This document shows, piece by piece, positions 44,015-52,654 of a stretch of 64,000 bases of DNA. Each line of letters begins with the position of its first letter. The stretch's first letter is position 1. The position numbers and the translations under genes are program-made. This DNA comes from Deltaproteobacteria bacterium (GTDB taxonomy: Bacteria; Myxococcota; Myxococcia; SLRQ01), in assembly GCA_029210625.1 (NCBI GenBank), contig JARGFU010000005.1:1-64000 (forward strand), given 5' to 3'. The notes beneath the pieces were generated by a model that saw only the letters and a program-made list of their open reading frames with translations, was not told the origin of the DNA and did no database searches.

Positions 44015-44712
44015 GCCGGCTCCCGGCTCTGCCGCCCGAGGGTGGCGATGGCGAGGGTGACGCCGAGGGCGACCAGCAGGAGGATGAGCCCCATGGCCAG
44101 GCCGCGGCCGAACTCCCCCTTGCCCGTCTCCAGCGCGATCGCGGTCGCCAGGGTGCGGGTGTGGCCGCGGATGTTGCCGCCCACCATCATGGCGATGCCC
44201 AGCTCGGTGACGCAGCGGGCGAAGGCGGTGAGCACCGCCAGCATCACGCCGATCCGCGCCTCGGAGAGGTAGGTCAGCCAGCGCCGGAGGGTGCCGGCCC
44301 CGAGGGTCTGGGCGGTGAAAGGGATGCGGGGGTCGAGCGCCGCGACGGCGCCGTGGCTGATCGAGATGGTGATGGGCAGCGCGAGGAGCAGCTCACCGAA
44401 GACGATGGCCCAGGGGGTGTAGAGCAGGTCCGCCACGCCCAGGGGGCCGCGGCGGGAGAAGAGGGCGTAGCCCAGGACCCCGAGGAAGACCGTCGGCGTC
44501 GCCATGCCCACCCGCGAGGCCAGGACGAGCAGCGAGCGCCCGGCGAAGCGGCGGCGGGCGAGGAGGGTGCCCAGGGGCAGGCCCAGGCCGGTCGCCAGGA
44601 GCACCGCCAGGGAGGAGACCCAGAGCGAGCGCCAGGTCGCGCCGAGCACCAGGGGGTCGAGGGAGACCAGCACCCGGGTGGCCTCGGAGAGGCCCTCCCA
44701 CAAGAGCTCCAA
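44011..44712 (-). CDS. Tungstate-type ABC transporter permease (TupB-like)
   Basis: 233 residues from a TTG. Five or six transmembrane helices with the permease EAA-like loop (AAALDPRI...AQTLGAGTLRRWLTYL). This is the TupB/ModB type permease that forms a homodimer in the inner membrane. It lies between the binding protein gene (3-base gap) and the ATPase gene (4-base overlap). Confidence 0.85.
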   Translation of the reverse strand: MELLWEGLSEATRVLVSLDPLVLGATWRSLWVSSLAVLLATGLGLPLGTLLARRRFAGRSLLVLASRVGMATPTVFLGVLGYALFSRRGPLGVADLLYTPWAIVFGELLLALPITISISHGAVAALDPRIPFTAQTLGAGTLRRWLTYLSEARIGVMLAVLTAFARCVTELGIAMMVGGNIRGHTRTLATAIALETGKGEFGRGLAMGLILLLVALGVTLAIATLGRQSREPA

Positions 44713-44715
44713 GGG

Positions 44716-45540
44716 TCAGTCTCCGGCCGGGAGGCGCGCCGGGAAGAAGAGGCGCTCGCCCTCCCGCTGGAAGTCGCGGATGATCACCTGCGCGCGCTCG
44801 GCGATCAGGAAGTCGACGAAGGCGTCCGCGAGCTTCGCGTCGATGTCGGGGTGCTTCGCCGGGTTCACGGTCATCACGCCGTAGGGGTTGCGCAGGGAGG
44901 CGCCGCCGGTCACCAGGGGCACGAGCTCGACCTTGTCCCGGAAGGCGAGGAAGGTCGCCCGGTCGGAGAGGACGTAGGCCTCCTTCTCACCGGCGACCAC
45001 CAGGCTGCGGCCCATGCCCTGGCCGGTCTCGAGGTAGCGCTCCCAGGGCGCGAGACCCCCGGCCTCCTTCCAGAGGGCGAGCTCCTTCTTGTGGGTTCCG
45101 CTGTCGTCCCCCCGGCTGACGAAGAGCGCCTTCGCCTCCGCGATCTTCCGCAGGGCCGGCCCGATCTCCAGGTCCTTCACCTGCGCCGGATCGGCGGGCG
45201 GACCGAGGAGCTCGAAGGTGTTCCACATCAGATCCTCGCGGCGGACCCCGTGCCCCGCGGCCAGGAAGGCGTCCTCGGCGGCGCGGGCGTGGACCATCAC
45301 CACGTCCACGTCGCCGGCCTCGCCGAGCTTCAGCGCCTTGCCCGTGCCCACCGCGATGACGTCGATCCGGGCCCTCGCCTCCGCCTCGAAGACCGGCAGC
45401 AGCGCGTCCAGCAGCCCCGAGTCCCGGGTGCTGGTGGTCGTGGCCAGGCGCAGCCGCGCCGGCTCGGCCTTGCAGGCCGGAAGGAGGGCGCCGAGGAGCG
45501 CCGCGAAACCGACGAGCAGCGAGGTGAGGAGCCTTCGCAC
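44716..45540 (-). CDS. Tungstate-binding periplasmic protein (TupA-like)
   Basis: 274 residues from a GTG. Lipoprotein-type signal ends LLPAC (Cys~22). The diagnostic TupA anion-binding motif TTTSTRDSGLLD follows at once, then GTGKALKLGEAGDVDVVMVHAR and SRGDDSGTHKKELALW, both conserved in the tungstate group rather than in phosphate or molybdate binding proteins. It captures tungstate in the periplasm for the adjacent permease and ATPase. Confidence 0.9.
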   Translation of the reverse strand: MRRLLTSLLVGFAALLGALLPACKAEPARLRLATTTSTRDSGLLDALLPVFEAEARARIDVIAVGTGKALKLGEAGDVDVVMVHARAAEDAFLAAGHGVRREDLMWNTFELLGPPADPAQVKDLEIGPALRKIAEAKALFVSRGDDSGTHKKELALWKEAGGLAPWERYLETGQGMGRSLVVAGEKEAYVLSDRATFLAFRDKVELVPLVTGGASLRNPYGVMTVNPAKHPDIDAKLADAFVDFLIAERAQVIIRDFQREGERLFFPARLPAGD

Positions 45541-45546
45541 GCGAGT

Positions 45547-47022
45547 TCAGCCCTGGCGCATCTTCCGGTCGACGTACCACTCGACCGCCTTGTTGGCGGC
45601 GCCCTTGAGGGTGCCCACCAGCCCCTCCTCGTCGGCGCCGGGGATCGCCTCGCCGCCCTCGAGCTCGATCGCGCTGCCGCCGGGGCGGTACATGTCCGAG
45701 AAGAGCTCGAGCACCTGCTTCTTCACCATGCCGCGCAGGGGCACGTGAGCCATCAGGCCGTAGGTGGCCGCCGTTCCGGACTTCGCCAGCTCGGGGTTCG
45801 CCCGCACGGTGTCCACCGCGGCCCTCAGGTCGGCGAGGTAGGCGTCGACGACCTCGAGGTGGCGGGCGGTGATCATCGCGTGGAGGGCGTCGGGGAACTG
45901 CAGGCGATCGACGTGCCAGCCGGCCTGCGCCATCTGATCCCCCACGGCGAAGATGTTCAGGTCGGGGTCCACCGAGCGGTAGGAGAAGAGGGGGCTCGGC
46001 GGGTCGCCGATCACCTGCAGGCCGTCGATCTTCGAGATGCCCGCCTTCAGGCCGTCGGCGGCCTTCATCGCCCGCTCGGCCAGGTCGCGGTAGCCCGCCT
46101 CGCCGAAGAGCTGCAGGGTCGCCCAGGCCGCCGCGTAGGAGCCACCCGGGCGGGTGCCCAGGAGGGCCGGCGAGGCGAAGACCCCGCCCGGCCAGTCCTG
46201 CTCCACGAACATCTGGTGCTTCATGTACTCCATGGAGCGGTAGGTGATGGTCGAGGCGCCCTTGGCGGAGAAGCCGTACTTGTGGATGTCGGCGCTGATC
46301 GAGGTGACCCCCGGGACCCGGTAGTCCCAGCGGGGCACCGGCCGGCCGTTCTTCTCCACGAAGGGCATGACGAAGCCGCCCACGCAGGCGTCGACGTGCA
46401 GGGGAACTCCGGCGCGCTGGGCGACGGCCGCCATCTCCTCCACCGGCTCGACGAAGCCGTGGGGGTACTCGGGGGCCGAGGCCAGCACCATGACGGTGTT
46501 GCGGTTGATCAGCTTCTTCAGGCGGGAGAGGTCGACCCGGTGGTCCTTGCCCATGGGCAGGAAGCGGATCTTCACCCCGAAGTACTCGGAGGCCTTCAGC
46601 CAGGCCACGTGGGCGGTGCGAGGGAGCACCATCTCGGGCCAGAGCAGCCAGGGCTTCTTCGCCCGCATGTAGTCGCGGTAGGTCTTCACCGCCAGCAGGC
46701 AGCTCTCGGTGCCGCCCGAGGTCACCACCCCGCAGGTGTCGGGGCCCCCGTGGTGCAGCTCGGCCACCGCCTCGATGATCTCGCTCTCGAAGCGCTTGAG
46801 GCTCTTGAAGGCCGTCGGGTTGAGGCCGTTGGCCGAGGAGTAGAGCTTCCAGGCCTGGGCGAGGAAGTCGTCGTGGCCCTCGTCGAGGTAGTAGACGAGG
46901 CTCATCGTCCGCCCGTCCTTGTACTTCGGGTCCTCTCCGCCGTAGGCGACGAGGTCGGCGAGGATGGACTCCTCGTCCCTTCCGGCGGCGGGCATCGGGC
47001 GGCGCTGATGAGGCGTTTGCAT
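45547..47022 (-). CDS. PLP-dependent decarboxylase/sphingosine phosphate lyase-like enzyme
   Basis: 491 residues, group II decarboxylase fold. Key features: GVVTSGGTESCLLAVK (cofactor phosphate region), LHVDACVGGFVMPF (Asp contacting the pyridine nitrogen), and SADIHKYGFSAKGAS with the PLP lysine. The absence of an inserted Glu-decarboxylase N-terminus, and the TITYRS continuation, favour the sphingosine-1-phosphate lyase / tyrosine decarboxylase side of the family. Substrate not certain. Stop is 6 bases before tupA, so they share a strand and possibly a transcript. Confidence 0.8.
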   Translation of the reverse strand: MQTPHQRRPMPAAGRDEESILADLVAYGGEDPKYKDGRTMSLVYYLDEGHDDFLAQAWKLYSSANGLNPTAFKSLKRFESEIIEAVAELHHGGPDTCGVVTSGGTESCLLAVKTYRDYMRAKKPWLLWPEMVLPRTAHVAWLKASEYFGVKIRFLPMGKDHRVDLSRLKKLINRNTVMVLASAPEYPHGFVEPVEEMAAVAQRAGVPLHVDACVGGFVMPFVEKNGRPVPRWDYRVPGVTSISADIHKYGFSAKGASTITYRSMEYMKHQMFVEQDWPGGVFASPALLGTRPGGSYAAAWATLQLFGEAGYRDLAERAMKAADGLKAGISKIDGLQVIGDPPSPLFSYRSVDPDLNIFAVGDQMAQAGWHVDRLQFPDALHAMITARHLEVVDAYLADLRAAVDTVRANPELAKSGTAATYGLMAHVPLRGMVKKQVLELFSDMYRPGGSAIELEGGEAIPGADEEGLVGTLKGAANKAVEWYVDRKMRQG

Positions 47023-47054
47023 CCGGGCACTCTACCCGGAAGGGCCGGGCCTGA

Positions 47055-48149
47055 TCAGGGGCCCGCGAGGATCTCCTGGCGCAGCCGGGAGCGGCGGCGA
47101 CGGTCGATGTTGTCCACCGCCCGGACGGCGTACTCCTGGGAGGTGTAGATCTGCTTCATCACCGGCTCGTCCGGGCGCAGGGCCACGTCCCCCACGGCGA
47201 AGAGGCCCCGCACGTCGGTCTCGGCCTTGGCGTCGATGCGCACGTGGCGCTCCTCGATCGGGCGATCCTCGTTCAGCAGGCTCGCGCCGAGCTGTACCGC
47301 CAGGTCGTTGTAGATCCGGTAGATGCCCAGGGAGACGAAGAGGAAGTCCACGGGGCAGCGGCGGTTCTCCGGCGACGCCTCGACGTGCACGGCGGCGAGG
47401 AAGCCCTTCTTCGTCTTGCCGTCCTCGGTGCCGGCCTCGAGATCGCGGATCGGCGCCTCGACGATCTCGACGCCGTGGTGGGCGAGGAGCTTGCGGGTGT
47501 CTCCCTGCGCCTCGCAGGGCTGGCCGTTGGTGAAGAGGTAGCGGCAGGTGCCGTAGCGCTCGGCGACCATCAGCGCGACCTGGGCGGCCGTCTCGCTGTG
47601 GCCGAGGATGCCCACCCGCGCCTCCCGGGTGAGGTGGCCCTCGCAGCGGATGCAGTAGAGCACCGTCTCGGCGTTGGCGAAGGGGAAGACCCAGTGGGGC
47701 ATCTCGCGGATCTTCCCGCCCTTCTCCTTTCCGATGATGGGCTGCCGGTCCATGCAGCCCGTCGCCAGGATCAGGTTGCGGGCGCCCAGCCACTCGCTGC
47801 CGACCTCCACCTCGAAGCCCTCGTCGCGCTTGCGCGCGGCGGTGACCTCTCCCTCGACCAGGGTGACGAAGTCCGCGTAGGGCGCCAGGCGCTTCTTCAC
47901 GTTCTCGATGATCGCCCGGGTGCCGATGTGGAGGGTGGGGCGCTCGGGCAGGTCCAGCTGGTCGAGGACCAGATCGGGGTGGACCCCGATCATGTTGTCC
48001 ACGTTGTAGACGTACTCGGCGCGGCTGCGCCGGCGCGTCTCCTTGTCGCCGAGGACCCAGATCGTCCTCAGGTGGTTCTGGGCGGCCCGCAGGGCGGCGG
48101 CGGAGCCAGCGATGCCTCCGCCGACGATGATCAGCTCGGGGGTGTCCAT
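47055..48149 (-). CDS. Thioredoxin reductase-like FAD/NAD(P) oxidoreductase
   Basis: 364 residues; the ATG at 48149 was chosen over a GTG three codons earlier because AGGGTG precedes it. FAD-binding GGGIAGSAAALRAA (~9-22), central redox-type CIRCEG (CxxC(D/E)G as in thioredoxin reductase CATCDG), GILGHSETAAQVALMVAE for the second nucleotide site, and a final GLFAVGDVALR. Disulfide-reductase activity is plausible because the CxxC pair is present. It differs from TrxB in having an extra mid-section and only limited similarity. Physiological substrate unknown. Confidence 0.78.
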   Translation of the reverse strand: MDTPELIIVGGGIAGSAAALRAAQNHLRTIWVLGDKETRRRSRAEYVYNVDNMIGVHPDLVLDQLDLPERPTLHIGTRAIIENVKKRLAPYADFVTLVEGEVTAARKRDEGFEVEVGSEWLGARNLILATGCMDRQPIIGKEKGGKIREMPHWVFPFANAETVLYCIRCEGHLTREARVGILGHSETAAQVALMVAERYGTCRYLFTNGQPCEAQGDTRKLLAHHGVEIVEAPIRDLEAGTEDGKTKKGFLAAVHVEASPENRRCPVDFLFVSLGIYRIYNDLAVQLGASLLNEDRPIEERHVRIDAKAETDVRGLFAVGDVALRPDEPVMKQIYTSQEYAVRAVDNIDRRRRSRLRQEILAGP

Positions 48150-48173
48150 GGCCGACACCCTAGTCCGCGGGGG

Positions 48174-49175
48174 CTACCAGGTCCCGCCCGTGCGGGCCTC
48201 GGGCTTCAGCTCGGGCTCGCCGGGGCGCTTCACGCTGGAGAGGGTGGCGGTCACCGCGCCGAGGTCGATCTCTCCGAGGACGGCGACCGGCGTGCGGTGC
48301 TCGTCCTGGGCGATCCACAGGTGGATCTCCTTGGTGCTGCTCGGCATGTCGATCCGCTGGGCCACGCCCGAGAGCCGCCAGGTCTTGAACTTGCCGACCG
48401 GGGTGCTCACCCACTCCTCGGTCTCCACCGCGCCCTTCATCCGCCAGATGCGGCGGTTGCCGTAGACGTCGAGGCAGAAGCTCTGGCCGATCGCGAGGTC
48501 GAGGGTGCGCAGGTAGAAGATCGCGCTGAGGATGTCGTGGGGCCCGGTGGACATCGGGAAGGCCAGCCGCCGCTCCTTCGCGCCGTAGGCGTAGTGGATC
48601 TGGGCCTCGCCGCGGTCCTTGCGGAAGAGCACGTCGGCCCACTTCGCCACCGCGTCCTCGACCGCGTCCTCCCGGTAGCGGGTGGGCCGCAGATCCTCCA
48701 GGGTCAGGTAGCTCGTGCCCTCGCCCCGCAGCTTGCGGACGTTCTCGAAGAAGGTGTTGGTCTGGGCGAGGACGTCGATCCGGGCGGCGCCGGCGGTGTC
48801 CGGGCTCCAGCGCAGATCCAGGCGTCCGGCGCGGACCCCCATCACCTCGAGGTCGAAGCCCAGGCGCTCGCCGAAGGGCGGGCGGTAGTCCCCCGGCGGG
48901 GGCAGGGCGCCCTCGCACTGCTGCAGCACGGGCCGGGGCTTCGGGCTGCCCGCGGCGGGCGTGCGGCGCTGGAGGTGCTCGGGGATGGAGAGGCGGTGGG
49001 TGCCCGGCAGGGTGGGCAGGGGGGCGGCGGTGCGCGACGCGCCGGCGGCGGGCCCCTCGCTGGTGGTGGCCCGCGCCGGCTCCTCGGCGGCGGCGGGGGC
49101 GCCGAGCAGGACCACGAGGCCGAGGAGGCCCAGGGCGAGGGCGGCGAGGCGGGGCTGGGGGATCGAACTCTTCAT
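48174..49175 (-). CDS. DUF3108-like secreted protein
   Basis: 333 residues from the ATG at 49175, which gives a good signal peptide (LAALALGLLGLVVLLGAPAAA). A low-complexity linker (to about 90) precedes a beta-rich domain (PPFGERLGFDLEVMGVRAGRLDLRW ... KEIHLWIAQDEHRTPVAVLGEIDLGAVTATL) that fits DUF3108, a periplasmic beta-barrel-like domain of unknown function. The same domain occurs in the gene at 50539-51396, with a TPR lipoprotein in between. Confidence 0.8.
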   Translation of the reverse strand: MKSSIPQPRLAALALGLLGLVVLLGAPAAAEEPARATTSEGPAAGASRTAAPLPTLPGTHRLSIPEHLQRRTPAAGSPKPRPVLQQCEGALPPPGDYRPPFGERLGFDLEVMGVRAGRLDLRWSPDTAGAARIDVLAQTNTFFENVRKLRGEGTSYLTLEDLRPTRYREDAVEDAVAKWADVLFRKDRGEAQIHYAYGAKERRLAFPMSTGPHDILSAIFYLRTLDLAIGQSFCLDVYGNRRIWRMKGAVETEEWVSTPVGKFKTWRLSGVAQRIDMPSSTKEIHLWIAQDEHRTPVAVLGEIDLGAVTATLSSVKRPGEPELKPEARTGGTW

Positions 49176-49304
49176 GGCCGTGGATCTCGAGTCTAGCGGG
49201 TCAGGAGCGTGGGGGGGAAAGATGCGCCGCACCCGCCCCAGGGGACCATCCCCTGCCGGCTCGGGCGGGGCGGCACGACCAGTCCTGACGGCGGAGGGCG
49301 CGTC

Positions 49305-50630
49305 TCATTCATCGGGGCCCGGCGGCCGGTGGGGCAGCGCGGGACCGTCGATGGCGTAGTGGGAGGGTCCGACCCTGCGGTGGGCGGCGGGGTGCCTCGC
49401 CGAGCGGCCGGGCAGGGGCTCGGGCCCCAGGGACTGCATCACGCCGCGCAGCGCCTCGGGGTCGGCGCCCTTGCCCTGCTTCGCGAGGCGCTTCAGGCGC
49501 GGATAGTGACCCCGCCAGCTCTCCCGGATGGCGAGATCCCGCACCGCCTCGACGACCCGGCAGGGCTGGCCGCCGACCTTCTCCTTCACCAGGGCGAGGA
49601 GGGCCTTCTCTCCAGCCTCGGCCTGATCGGCCACCAGCAGCGCCCGGGCCCGGCCGTAGCGCGCCTCGCAGTGATCCGGATCCTCCTCCAGCACCGCCTC
49701 GAAGACCGCCCGGGCCTCCGGCCCCAGGCCGGCGCGCACCAGCACCTCGCCCGCCGAGATCTCCGCCTCGGTGCCGGACAGGAACTCCTCCGGCAGGCGG
49801 GCCTTCCGGAGGGCCTCCTCGCGGCGGCCGTTGCGGGCCAGGGTCCGCACCAGGTTCACCCGGGCCGAGAGGTCCCGGGGCTCGAGCTCGACCAGGTTGC
49901 GAAGCGCCGTCTCCAGGCCGCGGCCGTTCGCGGTCACCGCGTGGAGGCGCATCAGCTCCCGCTGGTAGGTCGACTCCCGGGGGGCCATCCGCGCCGCCAG
50001 CTCCCAGAGGGGGATGGCCTGGCGGACGTCCCGGGCCCGCTCGTGGAGCCGCGCCAGGAGGGCGGCGTGGGCGGCCGAGCGGGTCGCGGTGACCTTGCCC
50101 TGGATCTGGATCACCGCGAGCCCGGGCTGGGGCAGGTTGGCGGCGAGCGCCGCCGCCAGGTCGGCCATGGAGGCGGTGCCGAGCGCGGCCTGCTGCCCCT
50201 CGGCCAGGAGGGCGAGGCCCTCCTCGAGCGCGCCCTCCCGGGCGAGGGCGGCCATGAGCAGCACGGCGTCCTCGGCGCGGGAGGGGCCCGGCTCCTCCCG
50301 CCAGAGGTGCCGGAGCTGAGCCTTGCCCACCTCGGTGTTGCCCTGGAGGAGGTTCCGGTGGGCCTCCTGCCGCCGCTCGGAGAGGGGCCGCGGATCGGTC
50401 ACGAGGACCGGCTTCAGGGCTGGGGCGGGCGCCGGGGTGCCGGCGGCCGACGCGGGCGGGGGCGGGGTGGGCGCCGGTCCCGCGTTCTTGCGGGGGTCGT
50501 CGCAGCCGGCCAGGAGCAGCGCGAGCGCCGCCGCCGCGCTAGCGCAGGCCAGGGAAGTAGCTGGCCAGCTCGGCGCGGAGGGAGCCGAGCACGAGCTCGG
50601 CCTGGATCTGGACGGGGACGTGAGCGGCAT
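49305..50630 (-). CDS. TPR-rich lipoprotein (start uncertain)
   Basis: About 441 residues if begun at the ATG at 50630; this overlaps the upstream gene by 92 bases. The hydrophobic stretch ALALLLAGC supplies a lipobox. A Pro/Ala-rich linker is followed by at least six TPR-like helical hairpins (for example RLHAVTANGRGLETALRNLVELEPRDLSARVNLVRTLARNG). A non-ATG start nearer the lipobox cannot be excluded. Located between two DUF3108-like genes, suggesting an envelope complex. Confidence 0.7.
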   Translation of the reverse strand: MPLTSPSRSRPSSCSAPSAPSWPATSLACASAAAALALLLAGCDDPRKNAGPAPTPPPPASAAGTPAPAPALKPVLVTDPRPLSERRQEAHRNLLQGNTEVGKAQLRHLWREEPGPSRAEDAVLLMAALAREGALEEGLALLAEGQQAALGTASMADLAAALAANLPQPGLAVIQIQGKVTATRSAAHAALLARLHERARDVRQAIPLWELAARMAPRESTYQRELMRLHAVTANGRGLETALRNLVELEPRDLSARVNLVRTLARNGRREEALRKARLPEEFLSGTEAEISAGEVLVRAGLGPEARAVFEAVLEEDPDHCEARYGRARALLVADQAEAGEKALLALVKEKVGGQPCRVVEAVRDLAIRESWRGHYPRLKRLAKQGKGADPEALRGVMQSLGPEPLPGRSARHPAAHRRVGPSHYAIDGPALPHRPPGPDE

Positions 50631-51396
50631 CGTCGGTGAACCACACCAGGATCTGGCGACGGGCAGCGAGCTTGCCACGGAACTGGGTCTCGAAGCGAAC
50701 GCGCACGGCCTCCCGCTCGCCCAGCGAGGTCGAGAGGCGCTCGCGGCCCTCGACCACCGTCCGCAGGGACCAGGCCTTGGCGCCGGTGAAGATCCTCACG
50801 GCCTCCTTGTCGCCGGGCAGGAGCGGGCGCCCCCGGAGCCAGAAGATGGCCGAGGCGAGATCGTGCGAGGTCGGCCCCACGTCCACCGTCCGGGTGCGGG
50901 AACCGCTCTCCCGGCGCTCGTGGACCACCGCCCGACCGGACTCGGGATCGAGGCGGGCCCGGGTGAAGCGCTGCTCGCCGCCCTCCCGCGCCAGGAAGTC
51001 GAAGCCGTGGCTGCGGGCCTCGACCGGATCCCAGAGGGTCACGAAGCGGTCCCGGACCTCGAAGACCCGGCTGACCCCCTCCGAGGTCCGCGCCTGGACC
51101 ACGATGGGCCAGATCCGGGTGTCGGCCCCGGGGGCTTCCGAGCCCACGAGGATCCGGGCGGTGCCGGTGGGGACCGGCCCGTAGTGGATCTGGTAGACCA
51201 GGCTCTCCCCCGGTCCGAAGGCCGTCTGGCTGGCGCCGAGGCGAGCCGGGCGGGAGAGGAGGGCCAGGAGGATCAGGGCCAGCGCCACCGGGAGGAGGGG
51301 CAGCAGGTAGACGGTGGCGCGAGTGGACGGATTCCCGTCACCTGGCAGGACAGGAATGTCCTGGATCGAGGCCGGGAGGTCCACTTTGCGCGCCAT
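50539..51396 (-). CDS. DUF3108-like membrane-anchored protein
   Basis: 285 residues from the ATG at 51396; a second ATG lies 6 codons upstream. An N-terminal 24-residue soluble part is followed by a hydrophobic segment (YLLPLLPVALALILLALL), then the DUF3108-like domain (ESLVYQIHYGPVPTGTARILV ... RFETQFRGKLAARRQILVWFTDDAAHVPVQIQAEL). Clearly homologous to the secreted protein of the gene at 48174, with about the same length of domain. Role unknown. The N-terminal MARKVDLP looks atypical for this family. Confidence 0.75.
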   Translation of the reverse strand: MARKVDLPASIQDIPVLPGDGNPSTRATVYLLPLLPVALALILLALLSRPARLGASQTAFGPGESLVYQIHYGPVPTGTARILVGSEAPGADTRIWPIVVQARTSEGVSRVFEVRDRFVTLWDPVEARSHGFDFLAREGGEQRFTRARLDPESGRAVVHERRESGSRTRTVDVGPTSHDLASAIFWLRGRPLLPGDKEAVRIFTGAKAWSLRTVVEGRERLSTSLGEREAVRVRFETQFRGKLAARRQILVWFTDDAAHVPVQIQAELVLGSLRAELASYFPGLR

Positions 51397-51482
51397 GGAA
51401 GGGATCAGCAGCAAGCATCGTGCCTGATCCGTGGATCATGGAGACCCCGGACGAGGAGCCCGGGGAGAGTCCGGGCGCCGCG

Positions 51483-51532
51483 TCTGACATTCGGGTGGCA
51501 CCTGGCGGGGTGGCGCCTGGCGGGCCTTGGGT
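51483..51532. promoter_or_regulatory. Second copy of the conserved intergenic box
   Basis: TCTGACATTCGG plus TGGCACCT at 51483-51503, then a GGCACCTGGCGGGGT / GGCGCCTGGCGGGCC tandem repeat. It matches the box at 19070-19108 with one substitution over 21 bases. It lies upstream of the DUF3108-like gene beginning at 51396. The same box and downstream duplication in two unrelated leaders suggest an operator or a mobile repeat. Confidence 0.5.
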
Positions 51533-51539
51533 GATCCTT

Positions 51540-51606
51540 GATCTCGCAACAAAAAGTCGTTGTTTATTCAATGAGTACGAGATCATGTTCATCCTGTTTC
51601 AGGATG
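51540..51606. other. AT-rich hairpin-bearing segment
   Basis: GATCTCG (51540-51546) and CGAGATC (51578-51584) form an inverted repeat around an AT-rich core with AACAAAAAGT. A second hairpin, CATCCTG-TTT-CAGGATG, spans 51590-51606. The segment is unusually AT-rich compared with the genome and contains no gene. It could be a promoter region for the minus-strand DUF3108 gene, or part of a decayed mobile element. Confidence 0.5.
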
Positions 51607-51637
51607 TTGCCGCCCTCGCTCGACCCGCCCCCCGGCC

Positions 51638-52654
51638 TCAGGCGAAGCGCGCGAGCGCCTCGTGGGCCGAGGCCGGGCGGTCTCCCGGCGCGGCAGCGCA
51701 GAGGCTCTCGAGCGCCGCGGCCAGCTCCTCCGACGTCCCCTCTGGCAGCGGTGTCAGGGGGGCGGCCTCGCCGGCCAGGAGGGCGGCGCGATCGAAGGGC
51801 GAGGCGCCGAGGAGGCACTCCCGCAGGAGGATGCCCAGGGCGTAGAGGTCGGCCCGGGCGTCGCCGGGGTTGCCCGCCTGCAGCTCGGGGGCGGCGTAGC
51901 CCAGGGTGCCCGCCCGGGGGGCGGCGCCCTCCGGCCCCGGCGTCGCGGGGGTGGAGGCGTGGGCGGTGGCCACCCCGAAGTCGGCGACCACGACGCTCTC
52001 GAGGGGATCACCGCCGTGGCGGAAGAGGAGGTTGGCCGGCTTGAGGTCGCCGTGGACCACGCCGGCGCCGTGCACCACCTCGAGGGTCTCGAGCACCCCC
52101 CGGGCCAGCCGGCGCACGGCCCGCGCCGGGAAGGCGGCCCGGGCCTCGAGCCGGTCGCGCAGGGAGCCTCCGGCGAGGTGCTCCATCACCACCACCCCCC
52201 GCGAGGCGTCCAGGTCGAGGATCCGCACGACCCCGGGGTGGGAGAGGGCGCCCACGAGGCGGGCCTCGGGCAGGTCCCGTCCGGGATCGGCGCCGGCGGC
52301 GGCCCGGTGGAGGACCTTGATCGCCACCCGCCGCTCGAGGTGGAGATCCTCGGCGAGGTAGACCGTGCCCGCGCCCCCGCGGCCGAGCTCGCGCAGGAGG
52401 CGATAGCGGCTGGCGATGGGCCCCAGGGCGCTCCGGGGCAGGGCGAGGGTCTCGCCGGGATCCTGCGCGCGCCGACCGGGCGCCAGGTCGGCCCGGAGGG
52501 CGGCGGCCAGGGCGCTCGCCCGGGGGTGGTCGAGGTCCCAGGCCAGGGCGCGCTCGTAGTGGGAGAGGGCGAGGGCCAGCTCACCCCGGGCCCGGGCCTC
52601 GTCCGCCAGCTCGAGGTGCGCGGCGACCTTCCCGTCGCGATCTGCGGCGCTCAC
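51638..52654 (-). CDS. Ser/Thr protein kinase with TPR-like N-terminus
   Basis: 338 residues from a GTG overlapping the FHA gene stop (GTGA). Residues 1-75 are TPR-like (LADEARARGELALALSHYERAL); then a kinase domain: Gly loop GRGGAGTVYLAED, Lys in VAIKVLH, catalytic GVVHGDLKPANLLF, DFG in VVADFGVATAH, and APE in GYAAPELQ. HGDLK replaces the usual HRDLK, so it is a non-RD kinase. It probably phosphorylates threonines recognised by the FHA domain encoded upstream. C-terminal helices end at KLARFA. Confidence 0.88.
   Translation of the reverse strand: MSAADRDGKVAAHLELADEARARGELALALSHYERALAWDLDHPRASALAAALRADLAPGRRAQDPGETLALPRSALGPIASRYRLLRELGRGGAGTVYLAEDLHLERRVAIKVLHRAAAGADPGRDLPEARLVGALSHPGVVRILDLDASRGVVVMEHLAGGSLRDRLEARAAFPARAVRRLARGVLETLEVVHGAGVVHGDLKPANLLFRHGGDPLESVVVADFGVATAHASTPATPGPEGAAPRAGTLGYAAPELQAGNPGDARADLYALGILLRECLLGASPFDRAALLAGEAAPLTPLPEGTSEELAAALESLCAAAPGDRPASAHEALARFA

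Noticed and set aside
43249-47148. 1299-residue plus-strand frame over moeA and the tup genes
   Set aside because: Shadow of well-defined minus-strand genes with all catalytic motifs.
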